64,000 nt of DNA from contig KK106984.1 of NCBI GenBank assembly GCA_000611775.1, positions 712,364 through 776,363 of the forward strand, read 5' to 3'. The translations under genes and the position numbers were made by a program. Numbering within the stretch: position 1 is the stretch's first letter; each line of letters starts with the position of its first letter. The notes beneath the pieces were generated by a model. That model saw only the letters and a program-made list of their open reading frames with translations, was not told where the DNA came from and ran no database searches. This stretch comes from Umbilicaria muhlenbergii. Its lineage: Eukaryota; Ascomycota; Lecanoromycetes; Umbilicariales; Umbilicariaceae. This document shows, piece after piece, positions 36,610-49,424 of this stretch.

Positions 36610-37805
36610 CAGGTCATGTCACATTGATTATAATGCACACTTGAGGTTGACTGCCCTCATCACACAGCAAGTTATGTTAAATTTGCAAACTTCAACAGAA
36701 CTGTCAGTCAAGAAAAGAAGAATATTAAATGCTTTAAATGACAATGATTCTGAGTTTAATGACTTTAACTTTAATGATGAGTGAGAAAATTGTTTCTTTA
36801 TCAGCAATTTAATGCATTCTTTTACTTTGAAAATTTATTGTGTTAGCAGAAAGCTGACAACTTGATGTTAAAATACATTTAAACTCTCTTAAAGACTTCA
36901 AAAGTACACTGCAGCTGATGATGATGACTCACTTAAATTTATCTTGAATGAACTACAGAACCTTCAGGAATTGATGCAGTATTAAAATATAAAAAGTTCA
37001 GAGTTAATTATGAAGTTTGATGAAGATGATCAAGATGAAGAATCTGTCACATCAACAGAGCTGAAGCATGTATTTACAATGATATTCTTTTTTCATTGAT
37101 CTTTCTTCATCTTTCTTAAAGATACTTCAGAGCTGATTTCACATAAACAGTTCACTGCTACAAGTAAATTCATACTGACAATGAGTTTATAAAGTGAGGA
37201 CATCAGTTTATTCAAATTTTATTATAATGCCTTGCAGGATATCCTGAGGATGTTGAAGTTACATTTAAAGATATCAAAGTTATCAGAGTCAGTCAGAACC
37301 TTGAAAGAATGAGTTTAAGTATAAATGTCACTGCTGCAATTAAACAAGAAGTTAATCTCACTTCTTATTGACAAGCTACTGTTTTTAAAAGTAAATTTAA
37401 AGACTTTTACAGCAGCATCTGTCCCTTCTGAGTACTTTTATTTCTTTAATTTAAAGCATCTTTTCATGATATTTCTGTCTTCACCTGAGATTGTTCACAA
37501 GATGCATGTTGACATGATGAAGTTTGTTGATTCTCTCTCTTAAATATAACATTTCAACAGTTGAGCTTCTTCTCTTTGTATCATGTCTGATTAATACACA
37601 CATTATGTAGATGAGTTCTTCATCTTTTCTTTAAACTTCTTATATTACACCTGTTCTCAACAGCTCTGTCAGTGTCATGCTTTTACTGATTGCAGCATTC
37701 ATCTTGATCAAGTTATCATTATTGACTTAAAACATCATTCAGACATGTCATGCCCTCAAGGAAGTCAGTTCAGAGAAATTAATCTAAAGATTTAAAAAAT
37801 TGTTA
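36610..37805 (+). pseudogene. Unidentified repetitive gene T, 5' part (split by G2)
   Basis: A plus-strand frame with TGA at presumed Trp runs to 37,800. Readable pieces are RRILNALNDNDSEFNDFNF, an acidic segment (FDEDDQDEESVTSTELKHVF) and the open stretch 37,325-37,543 with PEIVHKMHVDMMKFVDS. It ends INLKI-stop-KI where G2 has inserted, and continues in frame at 54,555. I do not recognise the family with confidence; size, repetitiveness and decay suggest a transposon-borne gene. It is dead because of its many stops. Confidence 0.5.
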
Positions 37806-38131
37806 TGTCAGAGCCATCATATATAGTAGTATGACAGTATGACAGTATGACAGTATGACAGTATGACAGTATGACAGTATGACAGTATGACAGTATGACA
37901 GTATGACAGTACATCACTATAACTCACTTATATGATGACTCAGTGAGTAGCGCCTTGACATCAAGTGAAAACTCTTCACAAGAAGGTTCAAAAACCTGGT
38001 TCCTCAGTGATCAGTTTTACCATTGAATAAAAGATGTATAATCATTGCATTGACCTCATCATGACTATATTGCTTATGACACCTCATTTAAACATCATTA
38101 TGACACTCTGTTGTACACCTCATCTCTTACA
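37806..38131 (+). repeat. G2 5' LTR with GTATGACA microsatellite
   Basis: Starts TGTCAGAG and ends CTCTTACA. It contains a pure 8-bp GTATGACA array at about 37,829-37,911. The LTR is 16 bp longer than the 3' LTR, exactly two 8-bp units. Confidence 0.93.
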
Positions 38132-38164
38132 TACTGATCACTCAGTACCTTCAGGCGAACGGTC

Positions 38165-39171
38165 ATGTCAAAAGCAAATAAAACATGATGACATCAACAC
38201 TTCACTCTCATCAGGTCAGTGAAGCAGTCAATTAAGTTGAATCAGAGTCTTCAATTAACAGGTTTATATTATCAGCTATCAACACCTCTGCTTCTGACAT
38301 TGTCAATGACAATGATGAACATATTGATGCAGGTAATCTTGATGACTTCATTAATGATCTTAAAGCAGTCACTGCTCACAATCAGAAAGTCATTGAGTGT
38401 CAGTGATTACAACTACAACATGTACAACAAGAAATTGAGTTTGAGAATAATAAAAGAGAGCTTCAGGAGCTCAATCAATGCCTGTAAGAAAATTCTTTAA
38501 TTATGATAAACTCAGAGAACAACACAGGTTCATCACATGAACTACAACATTAAGTTATGACAGACATCACACCTCCCCCTTTTCAACACCTTATAAAGTC
38601 ATGAGAGCCTCATCTCTATGCAGGAAGCATCAAAGTCATGAGATGAAAACTTCAAAAATACTTGAATAAAATTAATCAAAATCAGAAGCTGATGTCAGAG
38701 CAATTTTCTACTGAATGAGATTTCATCATCTGAGCAGGCATCTACCTTGAGAAAACAGTCATGAGTGACTGATGAAAGCAAAAGAAGCAGCATGATCACA
38801 TCTGAGTCATTTACAACAACTTTTTAAAGATTTTAAAGAAGAACTTATCCTCTGATGAAGACATGAATGAATAAAATATCATCATCTTTAATGCAGCTGA
38901 ACTTCACAGTCATGATATAATCACCTTCTGATATGATAAATTATCAGAACTTTACTGCTTCCTCTCAGCTTCACACAAGGAAATCAGTGAGATGCTCATT
39001 TAAAATTATTAATGATCAAGACTTCCTCATCATGTTCTGACTGAACTATGACGTTGAGATCTGATGCAGGTTGCAAGACAGTCAGTGTAAGAAATTTCAG
39101 CACATCTTGACATCATCATCAATCATGAATCATTTCAAAGCTGCTCAGACATCAAAAAAGATCATTAAAGC
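38165..39171 (+). pseudogene. G2 gag, 5' part (interrupted by G1)
   Basis: A decayed gag frame rich in Asn, Asp, Glu and Gln, with helical segments (NKRELQELNQ) and a retro-gag-like middle (VMRWKLQKYLNKINQNQK with Trp from TGA). It is cut at 39,171 by the G1 target duplication AAAGC. It resumes at 46,423 and reaches a zinc knuckle, CIKCEVINHWTNDC (46,719-46,760 with TGA as Trp). Confidence 0.75.
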
Positions 39172-39626
39172 TGTGAGCATTCAATGTACAAAACTCATCA
39201 GGTGCTAGTTCAGAATAAGAAAAATTATGTTTAACAACAGCACAGCCTTGTGAAGATAACTTTCATTAATGAATTAATCTCATGAGAAAGCTCAGCCAGT
39301 AGACATCACTCCTGACACTTCACTGAAGTGATTAAAGAAGTTGACATCATTGATAATACCTCATGAAGGTGTGATTCAGCAATGAACATCTCATGAAGAC
39401 AGCTTCACTGAGATGACTGCTTCATGAGATCTTCCTCAGGCAGGCTAACTTCAGAAGAGATATATTATGAGGTCAGAGCATGTCTCACTTTCTTTCTTAA
39501 TAATAATTCTCTACCTATTAGCAATATCATACTATTGTGAATCATCAACTATAAGCTTAAGTCATTATTGTCACATAGCTTCATAATTCCTTAGTTAAGA
39601 TATTACCTCATGATAATACACTTACA
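39172..39626 (+). repeat. G1 5' LTR
   Basis: 455 bp, TGTGAGCATT...CACTTACA. It is the same length as its partner at 45,963. Differences such as TTCAGAATAAG against TTTAAAATAGA are transitions. Confidence 0.95.
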
Positions 39627-39704
39627 GTTTTATTGCTTCAATTCATTGTAAGGATGTTGTCTGACAAGAATGATTAAAAACTCATGAGCTCCTCAATCAG
39701 CCTT

Positions 39705-40650
39705 CACAACAGTTTCACAAATCACTTCAGAAACTTCACAAGCAACAGTTAATGATGATTTTATCATTTTTAATTCTCAGTCATGACACGCCACTCTTAC
39801 ATTCTCTGAGGAGTTCATCATGATGAATATCAAAATTCAACTTGCAAAGATTCAACTCATGAGTGAGAAGGAACGTACTAGGCAGACTGAGTTTAAAACT
39901 CACAGATGATTTACATCAGATTTATCTTCAACTCTGAAACACGCCTGCTATGAAAAGTGAGTCAAAGATGAAGACCTTTATCATATGAAGGACTATCCTC
40001 ACTTTCAGCAGTATGTACATTAAATTAAGCACCTTCTCATGAAGCTCTGCCTTGAAGAGTCAGATCAATATCTGAACTACAAAATTATGAAGTGATGAGT
40101 CACACATCATGAAGAAAAGAGCTTGAAAGATACCTGAGAAAGTCAGAAGAACTTTTTAAAGTCTCTTTTAAAAAATCATGATAATCAGGTGTATAACACA
40201 TGAATAAATTAAATGAATTGTCACAAGTTAAGCAGTGAATCTGATGATGAGTATCTTCACAGGTCAGATGAACTTCTGATTTAAATAAGAAATGAAGTGA
40301 AGAATTATCATCAAATTCAATTAATGATCTTCTTCAAGGGCCTGAATCACATCATGAAGCAGAAAATTCATGAACATCCTGTGTTTTCAAACTCTCATGA
40401 AGATTTGATTACACTCATGAAGAAACTTCATCTCAGCATTAAGACTGAAACTCACTCATGAGCAATAATCATGAATAATGACTTCAGCAAAAGCACTTCT
40501 GTGAATGCTGTGAAGTGAAGAAATCACAAACCTACAATATTCATCATCACTACATCACACAATTCAGAACCCTCATGAGGAGTGTTCTTTAACAGAGACT
40601 GCAACTACTGTGATAAGTGCAGACATAAAGAACTGAACTGTCTTAAGAAG
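39705..40650 (+). pseudogene. G1 gag with CCHC zinc knuckle
   Basis: A structural gag remnant. Readable blocks are NIKIQLAKIQLMSEKERTRQ, a retro-gag-like domain (FLKSLLKNHDNQVYN; MIFFKGLNHIMKQKIHEHPV) and a C-terminal knuckle CNYCDKCRHKELNC (C-x2-C-x4-H-x4-C, about 40,600-40,641). The last open piece is 40,582-40,794. Stops are TGA at Trp positions for the most part. The same protein is readable in G3 on the minus strand (61,988-61,776 and 63,368-63,174), which confirms the frame. Confidence 0.8.
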
Positions 40651-43600
40651 AAGTCAGACAACACTGTGAACAAGACTCTGTCAATCAGTTTAATTAACAA
40701 CAGTAATCATGTCACAGCAGCTTCTGAGGCTATCATGAAGATCATCATGAAGTCAAGATCAGAGAAAAGTGCATTCTTTAAGATGAAAACATGATTATGA
40801 CTCACAGTACACCTTGCAGGAAGATCACTTTCAGTTGTTTTTAACAATGTTAATGACCTCAATCTTCTTTGCAAGAATATTGCAGAGGGCTTATCTTCAG
40901 TCTTTAAGGTGTTATCACTTCATCATGCTGAAGAAGATACCTTGCAGACTTATTTTATTTATCATGAAGTAATAAAGGTTCAGGACTCTTTCAGAATATA
41001 AAAATAAACTTGTGAACCTTTTACCTCTGCTGACTTAAAGATGCCAGTGATCTTAAAATTATCATGATTATGATGAAATAATCTGAAGGTTAACTTCATC
41101 AATCTTACAGTACAGTGAAGGTTGAATGCAGAGAACTCTTTAATAACTTCACTGCTGAAAGAGATCATCATAAAAGGCCTCATGAGAAAACTCAGAGACC
41201 TTAAGGTGAACTACATGATGCAGAGATTGCAGGTGATAAATCTTGATGAATTAAAAAACTTCATGAATCTGATTCCTGAAGCCTACAAGAGCCTCATGAA
41301 GATTTTTTCAGAAACTTAAATGAAAACTCTGTCTCCTTATTACAAAGAAGATCACTCAATTGACCTGCTGAAGAGAACAACATCATCTTTTGACCTTATG
41401 TACAACCTTTTCATGAAGGAGTTGGCTGTACTATGAAAGTATTTAAACATCAACCTCATGAATGAGTTTATTCAGCTGTCATGATCTTTCATGAGAGCAT
41501 CAGTGCTTTTTGCATTTAAGAATGATGAAGGCTTGCAGCTCTGCATGAATTATCAGAGGTTAAATGTTATTACTTAAAAGAACTGATACCCTTTATCATT
41601 GATTAATGAGATCATGAATCATATCTGTGATGCTCAGATCTTTATGAAGATTGATGTTAAAAACACTTACTATCACATCTGCATACATGAGAGTGATGAG
41701 TGAAAGACAGCCTTTCATATTAAGTACAAGCTGTATGAATACTTAATTATGCTTTTTGAGCTTATCAATGCTCCTGCAAGTTTTCAGTCTTATATTCATG
41801 AAGTTCTTCATGAACATTTAAACATCTTCATAATTGTATTTTTGAATGATATACTGATTTACTCAATGAAAGAGAGTCAGCATGAACAGCATGTTCAGAT
41901 TATCTTGAAAGCTCTGCTCATGACAGAGTTATTTACAAAGTTTTTTAAATGCTTATTTAATGTGAAGCGTGTGCCCTTCTTGAGATATGTTATCACAGAT
42001 ACAGGGGTTGAAATGAAGATGAATCACATATTCATCATTGTCAACTGATCAGAGTCAGAAAGTGTGCATGAAGTGTAAACATTTCTGAGCTTCATGAACT
42101 TTTATCAGAGGTTCATACAGAGCTTCTCATGTATCACTGCATCTCTCACAGAGATCATTAAAGGGTTTAATGCAAAATCAAATAATGAGTTGATCTCATG
42201 AAGGGCAGGCTTTCTGTCTTTAAAGGCACAGACTGCTTTTAAGGTTCTTGTGCAGGCTTTCACTACTGCTTCATTCCTGCAGCATTTCAACATCACATTA
42301 TCAATACAGCTTGAAATGAATGCCTCAGAGTATGCAATCTCAGGCATTCTCTCACAAAAACACTCTGATGAGTGAAGAGTTACAGCTTATTTCTCATGAA
42401 AGATGATACCTATGAAATGAAAGTATAAAACTTATGATGAAAAACTGCTCATGATAGTTGAAAGTTTCTGTCATTGACAGCACTATTTAGAAGGATTCAC
42501 TCATTCAGTTGAGGTGTTATCAGATTATTTGAGCTTGTGAAGCTTTATGACTACTCATAAGCTCTCATGAAGACAGGTTTGATGAGTGTTGACTTTATCA
42601 ACTTATGATTTTATTATCATCTACTGAAAGAGAAATTTAAATTCTGTTAATGACTCTTCACGGAGACCTGATCATCAACATGAAGTGAAATAAGAGGATC
42701 AGACTGAGGATGTTTTAATATTGCAACAGATGCTGTTCCTGACAGTAACTTTAATTTCAGTTGAATTTAAAGATGACTTATTAACTCAGAAGGTACATCT
42801 TCATGAGGTATTAATTGCAGGCACAATGAGTTCCTGACAGTGAAATCAACAGAAACAGGCCTCTGAGGCTGTTTTAAATGAAGAATCTTATGAAGAGATT
42901 AACATCTCTTTCATTAAAATGTTACCTGAATTCTTGCAGATCAATCCCCTCATGAAGCATATGCTGAAACAGATCACTGCTCATGAAGTTAATTTAAGAA
43001 TGTCAAGTTCTTACTCACTCTGATCATGAAGGGATGATCTTTTATACTTTAACTCAATGCTTTATATACCTCATGTGAAGTCATTACGACTTAAGATTAT
43101 TAAGAAGCATCATGATGAGTCACTTGCAGATCACTTCATGACAGAGAAAACCTTTACTTTAATATATGCAAAGTACTACTGACTGAACATGCAGAAGTAA
43201 ATTCAGAAATATTATAATTCTTATCTTGTCTGTCAGAGAGTCAGAGTCATTCATGAAAGACAACTTGAATTATTACAGCTCATATTTATTCTGAAGAGAC
43301 TCTGAGAGATACTCACTTTAAACTTCATAACTGACCTTTCAGAGAGTCATGCTTATGAGGGTGTGTATGATGTCATACTGATAATGATGTGTAAATTCTC
43401 AAAGATGACACATTATATTTCAGCCAGAAAGGACTGAACTGCTGATCAACTCATGAAGACCTTTATGAGAGAGATTGTTAAGCTGCATGAAGTCACTTAA
43501 GCTTTAATTTCAGATCATGAATCTGTTTTTACCTCATGACTCTGAGTCAACTTGATGTTCATGTTGAAGATTAACTGCTGGTTGAGCACTGCCTTTCATT

Positions 43601-44400
43601 CACAAACTGATGAGCAGACTGAATAACAAAATAACATGCTGAAACAGTACCTGTGAAGTTATGTTAATTATCAACAGGACAATTGAGCCTCACTTTTAGC
43701 ATTAACTGAGTTCATGTACAACATGAGTTTACACTCTTTTACTGAAAAGGCATCATTTGAGATCATCTATGACTTCATACCTAGATCAGATATGCTCACT
43801 GTGAAGGAACTCATGAAGTACTCTGCAGTTAAGAAAATTATCATTGAAGTTGAGCAGCTTGTGAAGTGTCTTCATAAGATCTGAATAGAAGTCTGCAGAG
43901 CTCTTGTGAAGTTTTAAGAGTATCAAGTTAAGCACTACAATCAGTCTCACCTTGATGTGACTTATAAAGTCAGACAGTTAGTCTGATTAAAGGTTAAGAA
44001 CATAACTCTGAAGTGATTTTTATAAAAGTTAAATTGACAGTGTTATGAACCCTTTCAGATTATAAAGAAGATTGAGAACATTGTTTATCAGCTGAAATTA
44101 CTGAAGAAACTTCACATTCATGATGTGTTTCATGTTAACCTGCTTCATGATCATAAACTGTGAGCAGGTGAGAATACATCAGAGTTTAAATCACTTCACC
44201 TCATGAAGAACTCAGCTGAAAGGGAGTGAAAGATTGAAGTTATAACAACCTCATGAATTGTGATCAACTCTGAGGATAAACCTGTTCTACAATATCACAT
44301 TATGTGAAAGGAATTCTCAGAGATTACTTAAAAATCTGCAGATAACACCTGCAACTTCAAGAAATTAATTAAGAAGTTTCATGAGAACTTCTCTGAGACT
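40651..44400 (+). pseudogene. G1 pol: protease region, RT, RNase H, integrase, chromodomain
   Basis: One frame can be followed almost throughout. RT lies at about 41,400-42,050, with LINAPASFQSYIHEVL and FLNDILIYS, where the family has (Y/F)LDD, so a catalytic Asp is now Asn. RNase H is at about 42,230-42,620 (LEMNASEYAISGILSQ, YDEKLLMIVE). The integrase zinc finger is at about 43,100-43,250 (HHDESLADHF, then YLVCQRV, where a Cys codon is expected before VC). The integrase core is at 43,330-43,750 (SKMTHYISARKD, ALISDHESVF, HSQTDEQTE). The chromodomain is at about 44,230-44,400 (VLQYHIMWKEF, KKFHENFSETS). Interruptions are dominated by TGA at expected Trp, with some TAA/TAG at Gln. Few frameshifts are needed. 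Confidence 0.85.
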
Positions 44401-44970
44401 TCATGAGTCATAATCAATGTCAGTACATGTTCATGAGAAAACTGAGCAAAGGGTTAAGTTCTTTTCTGCTCATCAGAGCATTAAGCTATTAGAGGATTAA
44501 AAGTGAAATCACTTCACAAAATCTGAAGACTCACAAAGGAATGAGTCATGCTGACTTTAATCTGTCAAGACTTATTAATTCTTAACACTGTGAAAAGATT
44601 CAACTCAGAGCTAAAGTCCTGTGAGAGGTAATTCTCACAGGAGCTGATATTTACCTCTGAAAGAGCTTAAATGTCTTAATCATCATCAGTTTATCACAGT
44701 GATATTTCTCTTCAGTGAAGCTCATGAGTCTTCACCTTCACAGAGGTGTTGAGTTTAAACAGCAGTCATGACAACTTTATGAGTCTTGCTCACTTGATGT
44801 TTCTCTCACTTACATGCCTTGCACGCCTCCTTGTGACCCTCAGGGTCAGGGTTGACCAGGGGTGAAGATGAGGATGAAGATGAACTCAGTTCTCATGAGG
44901 AAGATGATGAGGTCAGAGGTGATGAAAATGAAGCTGTGAACAGTTAACAAAAGCGCTTCATGAAAATGTA

Positions 44971-45153
44971 TTATAAAGTCATACAGAGGAAGATGCAGGC
45001 CTTGCTAATGTGCTGATGATACTTCATGCACTTGACAGCATGAGAGGAGAGGAAATAACTCTTAAAATGATTAAAATCATGATCTGCAGCAGCAGCAACA
45101 CACAGCTCACAAGCCTGAGAAGAGATGTTCTCAGTCTTCATAATTATTATCAT
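44971..45153 (-). CDS. Antisense Cys-rich small ORF in G1 (paired CxxC motif)
   Basis: A 60-codon open frame on the strand opposite to pol, downstream of the chromodomain. It contains CELC and KCMKYHQHISKAC. In G3 the equivalent reads CESC, C and KCMKCHQHINKIC, so one Cys has become Tyr here. The pattern C-x2-C...C-x2-C-x7-C suggests zinc binding. The frame probably continues at 45,554-45,312. G2 has a similar Cys pattern at the equivalent place. Whether it was a real gene is inference; function unknown. Confidence 0.45.
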   Translation of the reverse strand: MIIIMKTENISSQACELCVAAAADHDFNHFKSYFLSSHAVKCMKYHQHISKACIFLCMTL

Positions 45154-45311
45154 AAAGGTCAGTCATGAAGTGTTTTCATGAAAAGTGATCATGAAGGTCA
45201 CTTACAGATCATCTCATGATTTTACTCATGATCAGTGAGCTGAACAAGCTGCTGTGAGATGATGCAATCATGAAGCTGAGCCTCCCTGTGAAGGGCTACC
45301 TCATGAAAGGT

Positions 45312-45554
45312 TTAATTGCAAGGGGCTGAGTCAGAGGCCTGCATGAACAGAGGAAATAAATGAGAATCACAGATAATTTGCTTGAGAGTGTTGATGATGT
45401 GACTGATGTGAAGCATGATGAACTGTATCACTGTTAATGAAAAGGCATCATGAAGGCAAGCATCATGAAGGCAAGCATCATGAAGGCAAGCATCATGAAG
45501 ACAAGCATCACAGAGGCAAAACATCACAAGAAGCATCACAAGAATCATGATCAT
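45312..45554 (-). CDS. Antisense ORF in G1 with CLHDA repeats
   Basis: An 80-codon open frame containing tandem CLHDA pentapeptides encoded by a 15-bp repeat (about 45,443-45,520), flanked by a hydrophobic N-terminal stretch (MIMILVMLLVMFC). The same frame is open and longer in G3 (56,609-56,974) with more repeat units. It may be a repeat-driven open frame without function. Confidence 0.35.
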   Translation of the reverse strand: MIMILVMLLVMFCLCDACLHDACLHDACLHDACLHDAFSLTVIQFIMLHISHIINTLKQIICDSHLFPLFMQASDSAPCN

Positions 45555-45962
45555 GAACTTATCTGATGAGGGATGAAAGGTTGAAGTTGTGAAAATTGTT
45601 GACAGTGAAAACTCTGACCTTATGATCTGTGCAGGTCATTCATGAGGCTTAATAAAATGAATCTGAATGACCTCATGAACAGCTGAACAGGCTCACAAAT
45701 GAGCAACAATCATCATGAACACTGAGTCAGTGTATAAATTAATCATAACTTCACAAACATCTTGTGAAGGGAGACTCTTTTTCTCACTGAGTTTTAATGA
45801 GCTTCACAACATATTTTTTTTATGATTTTAATTTTTTTTTTGACTTACAGGGTCATTTTTTTAACTGTTATCAGTGCATTGTGAAGTGCTTCTCAGTGAA
45901 GGCTTGCAACTGTGAACATCATCATACTCATGAGGACATGAGCCTTTGAAGGGGGGAAGCAA

Positions 45963-46417
45963 TGTGAGCATTCAGTGTACAAAACTCATCAGGTGCTAGT
46001 TTAAAATAGAAAAAATTATATTTAATAACAGCACAGCCTTGTGAAGATAACTTTCATTAGTGAATCAACCTCATGAGAGAGCTCAGTCAATAAACATCAT
46101 TCTCAGCACTTCACTGAAGTGATTAAAAAAGTTAACATCATTGATGACACCTCATGAAGGTGTGATTCAGTAATGAACACCTCATGAAGACAGCTTCACT
46201 GAGGTGACTGCTTCATGAGATTTTCCTCAGGCAGGTTAACTTCAGAAGAGATATATTATGAGGTTAAAGCATGTCTCACTTTCTTTCTTAGCAATAATTC
46301 TCTACCTACTAGCAATATCATACTATTGTGAATCATCAACTATAAGCTTAAGTCATTATTGTCACATAGCTTCATAATTCCTTAGTTAAGATATTACCTC
46401 ACGGTAGTACACTTACA
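45963..46417 (+). repeat. G1 3' LTR
   Basis: 455 bp, partner of 39,172-39,626. It is preceded by a purine-rich tract at about 45,947-45,962 and followed by AAAGC. Confidence 0.95.
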
Positions 46418-46422
46418 AAAGC

Positions 46423-49400
46423 AAAACTGACAACAATGACAAAAGTATGACACAGACATCATATTATGACAGAAAAGAATCTCTCACTGAATAATAAACA
46501 ATCTGCACTCAATTCACTCAATTCAGCTGTGAAAGAGAAAACAACTCATGAGGTTTCTATCATAAAAGTGGCCGCAATCAGAGCCAGAATCTCAATCATA
46601 TATTAATCACTGAGGGAACAACTATGATGATGACATGAACATTCACAACCCCCTCATGCTGACAAGGAGACTTCATCTCAAGGAATGAAATAAATGCATG
46701 AAGGTCAGCAGGTCTCTGCATTAAATGTGAAGTTATTAATCACTGAACAAATGATTGTATGATTGAATGATCTACAGCCATCTTCACTGCAGTCAATGTG
46801 AATAAATGACTCATGAATCACCTTCAGTTTGCCTCACTACTGATTATTGATGATATCTCACGTTTGATATCAGGGCAACTAGAGGTGGAACTGCACATAA
46901 TGACAATGAGTGATATGATGAGCAAATCTCCACAATATTCATATATTATTGACAACAGCAGCCAGGGTAATACAATCACATGAAATGTTGTCAATAAGCT
47001 GTTCCTATCAACTGAATCCTATGAGGCTCAAGGCAATGCATGAGGTAATGTGATTGAGCTATCAGAGTTTATTGTACTGATGATTATGACATATGACACT
47101 GATGATTAACTTTATCACTATAGCAATTGTTTCTTTATCATACAAGACAACACATCAGCTCCTTTTATCCTCAGGTTATCATTTCTAGTTCATGCAAACT
47201 CAAATCACTACTATGATACGGGTAAATTCCTATGAAGAAAGTCAAAACATACTATCACATGCTGTATATTCATCACTGATGAAAAGAAGGCGTTGAAGAA
47301 TATTTTATGTATGAATAACCTCATCATTACTGACTGCTTTATAGGGCCGGCAGACCTAGTGGTTGATATGAAAAAATATACTCTACAGATAAACTCATTG
47401 TGATATGACAAAAAGTACAACAATGTTTATGACAGTCTACCTTCTGAATATCATGACTTCACAGATATATTTCAAGCAGCTGAGAAGCAGTCTTTACCTG
47501 AGAGAGGTTCACATGATCATATCATTAACTTGAAATCAAGGCAGCAACCTTCATTTGAAAAGTTATACTCAATGTCCTCAGCTGAGCTCAATGTACTGAA
47601 GGTATATTTAGATGATGTTATGAAGACAGGCATAATTTATAAATTAATATCATCTGCAGCTTCACCTGTTATGTTTGTACTGAAATCAGACGGCAGTCTA
47701 TGACTAGTCATTGATTATAAGCGCTTGAATGATATTATCATTAAAAATCACTACTCATTACCACTTATATCAGACATGTTGAATCATCTTTAAGGAGCTA
47801 AGAAGTTCATTAAGCTGAACTGCAAGAATGCATATAATCAAATACAAATCAAGGGTGAAGATGAGTGAAAAACAGCATTCTGAACATGATTCAACCTGTT
47901 TAAATATCTTGTCATGTCTTTCAATCTCATGAATGCTCCTGCTACATTTCAGGCATTCATTGATAAGGCTCTTGATGAGTTTCTTGATATAACTTGCATG
48001 ATTTATCTAGATGATATCCTGATCTTCAGCAAAGATGAATCTGAACATGAGGAGCATGTATGACAAGTATTAACTGCATTACAACATCATGATCTTCATC
48101 TTAAGATCAGCAAATGCTTCTTTAATGCAATGAAAGTGAACTTCCTGAGGTTTAAGATCAATACTGAAGGCATACATATGAGTTCAGAAAGGATTCACGC
48201 TGTTGAAGAATGATTACCCTCAGAGAATGTTTATGAATTGCAGATCTTTTTAAGCTTCATTAACTTCTTCTGAAGGTTTATAAGAGATTATTCATGAATT
48301 GCAGCATCACTGTTAAATCTTCTGAAAACAGGAAAAAATAAAAAGAAAACTGAGGATACATCATCCTCTCCTCTTCAATCTCAATGAACTGCTACTAAAA
48401 GAAAGCAGAACAGCCTGACCTCATTGTGAAGATTTAATATAAAATATTCAGCACACAACTTGCAAGTCAGAGGAGAGTTACAACAAGAAAACATCATACC
48501 TGCCTCTTTTTCACTCTCAGGAGTTGCATTGAAAGTGTTTAATGCTCTGAAGGAGACCTTCATGAGTGCTTCATTATTACACTATTTTAATGAAAACAAA
48601 CTCATGAGGGTTGAAATGAACACCTCTGAATTCACAATTGATGGAATCTTGACGCAACACTTCAAGGTCAATGGTCAATTGCACTGATTATTAATTACTT
48701 ATTACAGCAAGAAGCTGCTAAATATTAAGACCTGATATGATACAGGTGAGCAAGAGCTCCTTGTCATTATAAAAGTCATGCATCATTAATGACATTACTG
48801 TTGAGGCGCTAAGCACCTGATCATCATATTGACTGATCATGCAAACCTTGTTTGATTTATGACTACCTCAAACCTCACATGAAGGCAGCTCAAGTGAGCT
48901 GAAAAGCTCACTGAGTACAACTTTAAGATCACATATCAAGAGGACAAGAAGAACTTTGTTGATGATTTATCAAAATGACCTGATTATGAACTGCTGAAGA
49001 CTGTCAATACCTCAATCATCACTGAAATAATGTGACAGTCCTTTCATTTAGGAAGCAAGGATTATAAGTCAGTGCAGAAGAAATTATACATGCTTGCTGC
49101 AATAATGCTGCAGTCAAGACGCTCAGTATGACAGAAGTTATGATAAAAGAATGTCATACCTGTCACAATAAATAATATCAGTATGATGAATACTGAAGTT
49201 GATGACATGATTGAAACATCAGCAGTTCATGACCTACATGTTTAAGAAGCAAGTCGTGATGAATATATCAATATGATGAATACTGAAGTCAGTGATATGA
49301 CTGAAACATCAGCAGTCCGTGACCTACATGCTCAAGAAGCAAGCCGTGATGAACATATCAATATGATGAATACTGAAGCTGATGATATGACTGAAACATC

Positions 49401-49424
49401 AGCAGTTCATGACCTATATGCTCA
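46423..49424 (+). pseudogene. G2 gag end, protease, RT and RNase H
   Basis: Continuation of G2 beyond G1. After the zinc knuckle (46,719-46,760) comes a protease-like region (about 46,850-47,150). RT runs about 47,430-48,240: YHDFTDIFQAAEKQSLPERG, SPVMFVLKSDGS, VIDYKRLNDI, NAPATFQAFIDKALDEFL and an intact YLDDILIFSK. RNase H (about 48,540-48,990) has VEMNTSEFTIDGILTQ and LTDHANLV. A block of three 90-bp tandem repeats (30 aa: MMNTEVSDMTETSAV...) begins at 49,183, and the third is cut by the fold-back element. Nearly all stops are TGA at positions expected to be Trp, and the frame is otherwise continuous for more than 2 kb. Confidence 0.88.
49183..49424 (+). repeat. 90-bp tandem repeat inside G2 pol
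   Basis: Units start with ATGATGAATACTGAAG at 49,183, 49,273 and 49,363, and each encodes 30 residues. The third unit is interrupted at GCTCA by the fold-back element and ends at 50,517 onward (CAAGAAGCAAGTC). Confidence 0.9.

Larger units (their letters stand above)
39172..46417 (+). mobile_element. Chromovirus G1 (Ty3/Gypsy), complete but decayed
   Basis: A 7246-bp element with two 455-bp LTRs (39,172-39,626 and 45,963-46,417), both TGTGAGC...CTTACA, and a perfect 5-bp duplication AAAGC (39,167-39,171 and 46,418-46,422). A purine-rich GAAGGGGGGAAGCAA lies just before the 3' LTR. It encodes gag (39,705-40,650), pol (about 40,650-44,400) and an antisense ORF block (44,970-45,560). It sits inside the gag of G2. 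Where I compared them, the LTRs differ by transitions of both types, which fits RIP after insertion. Confidence 0.95.

Noticed and set aside
37829-37911. Regular short repeats as a CRISPR array
   Set aside because: They are contiguous 8-bp units without spacers, inside an LTR of a eukaryotic retrotransposon.
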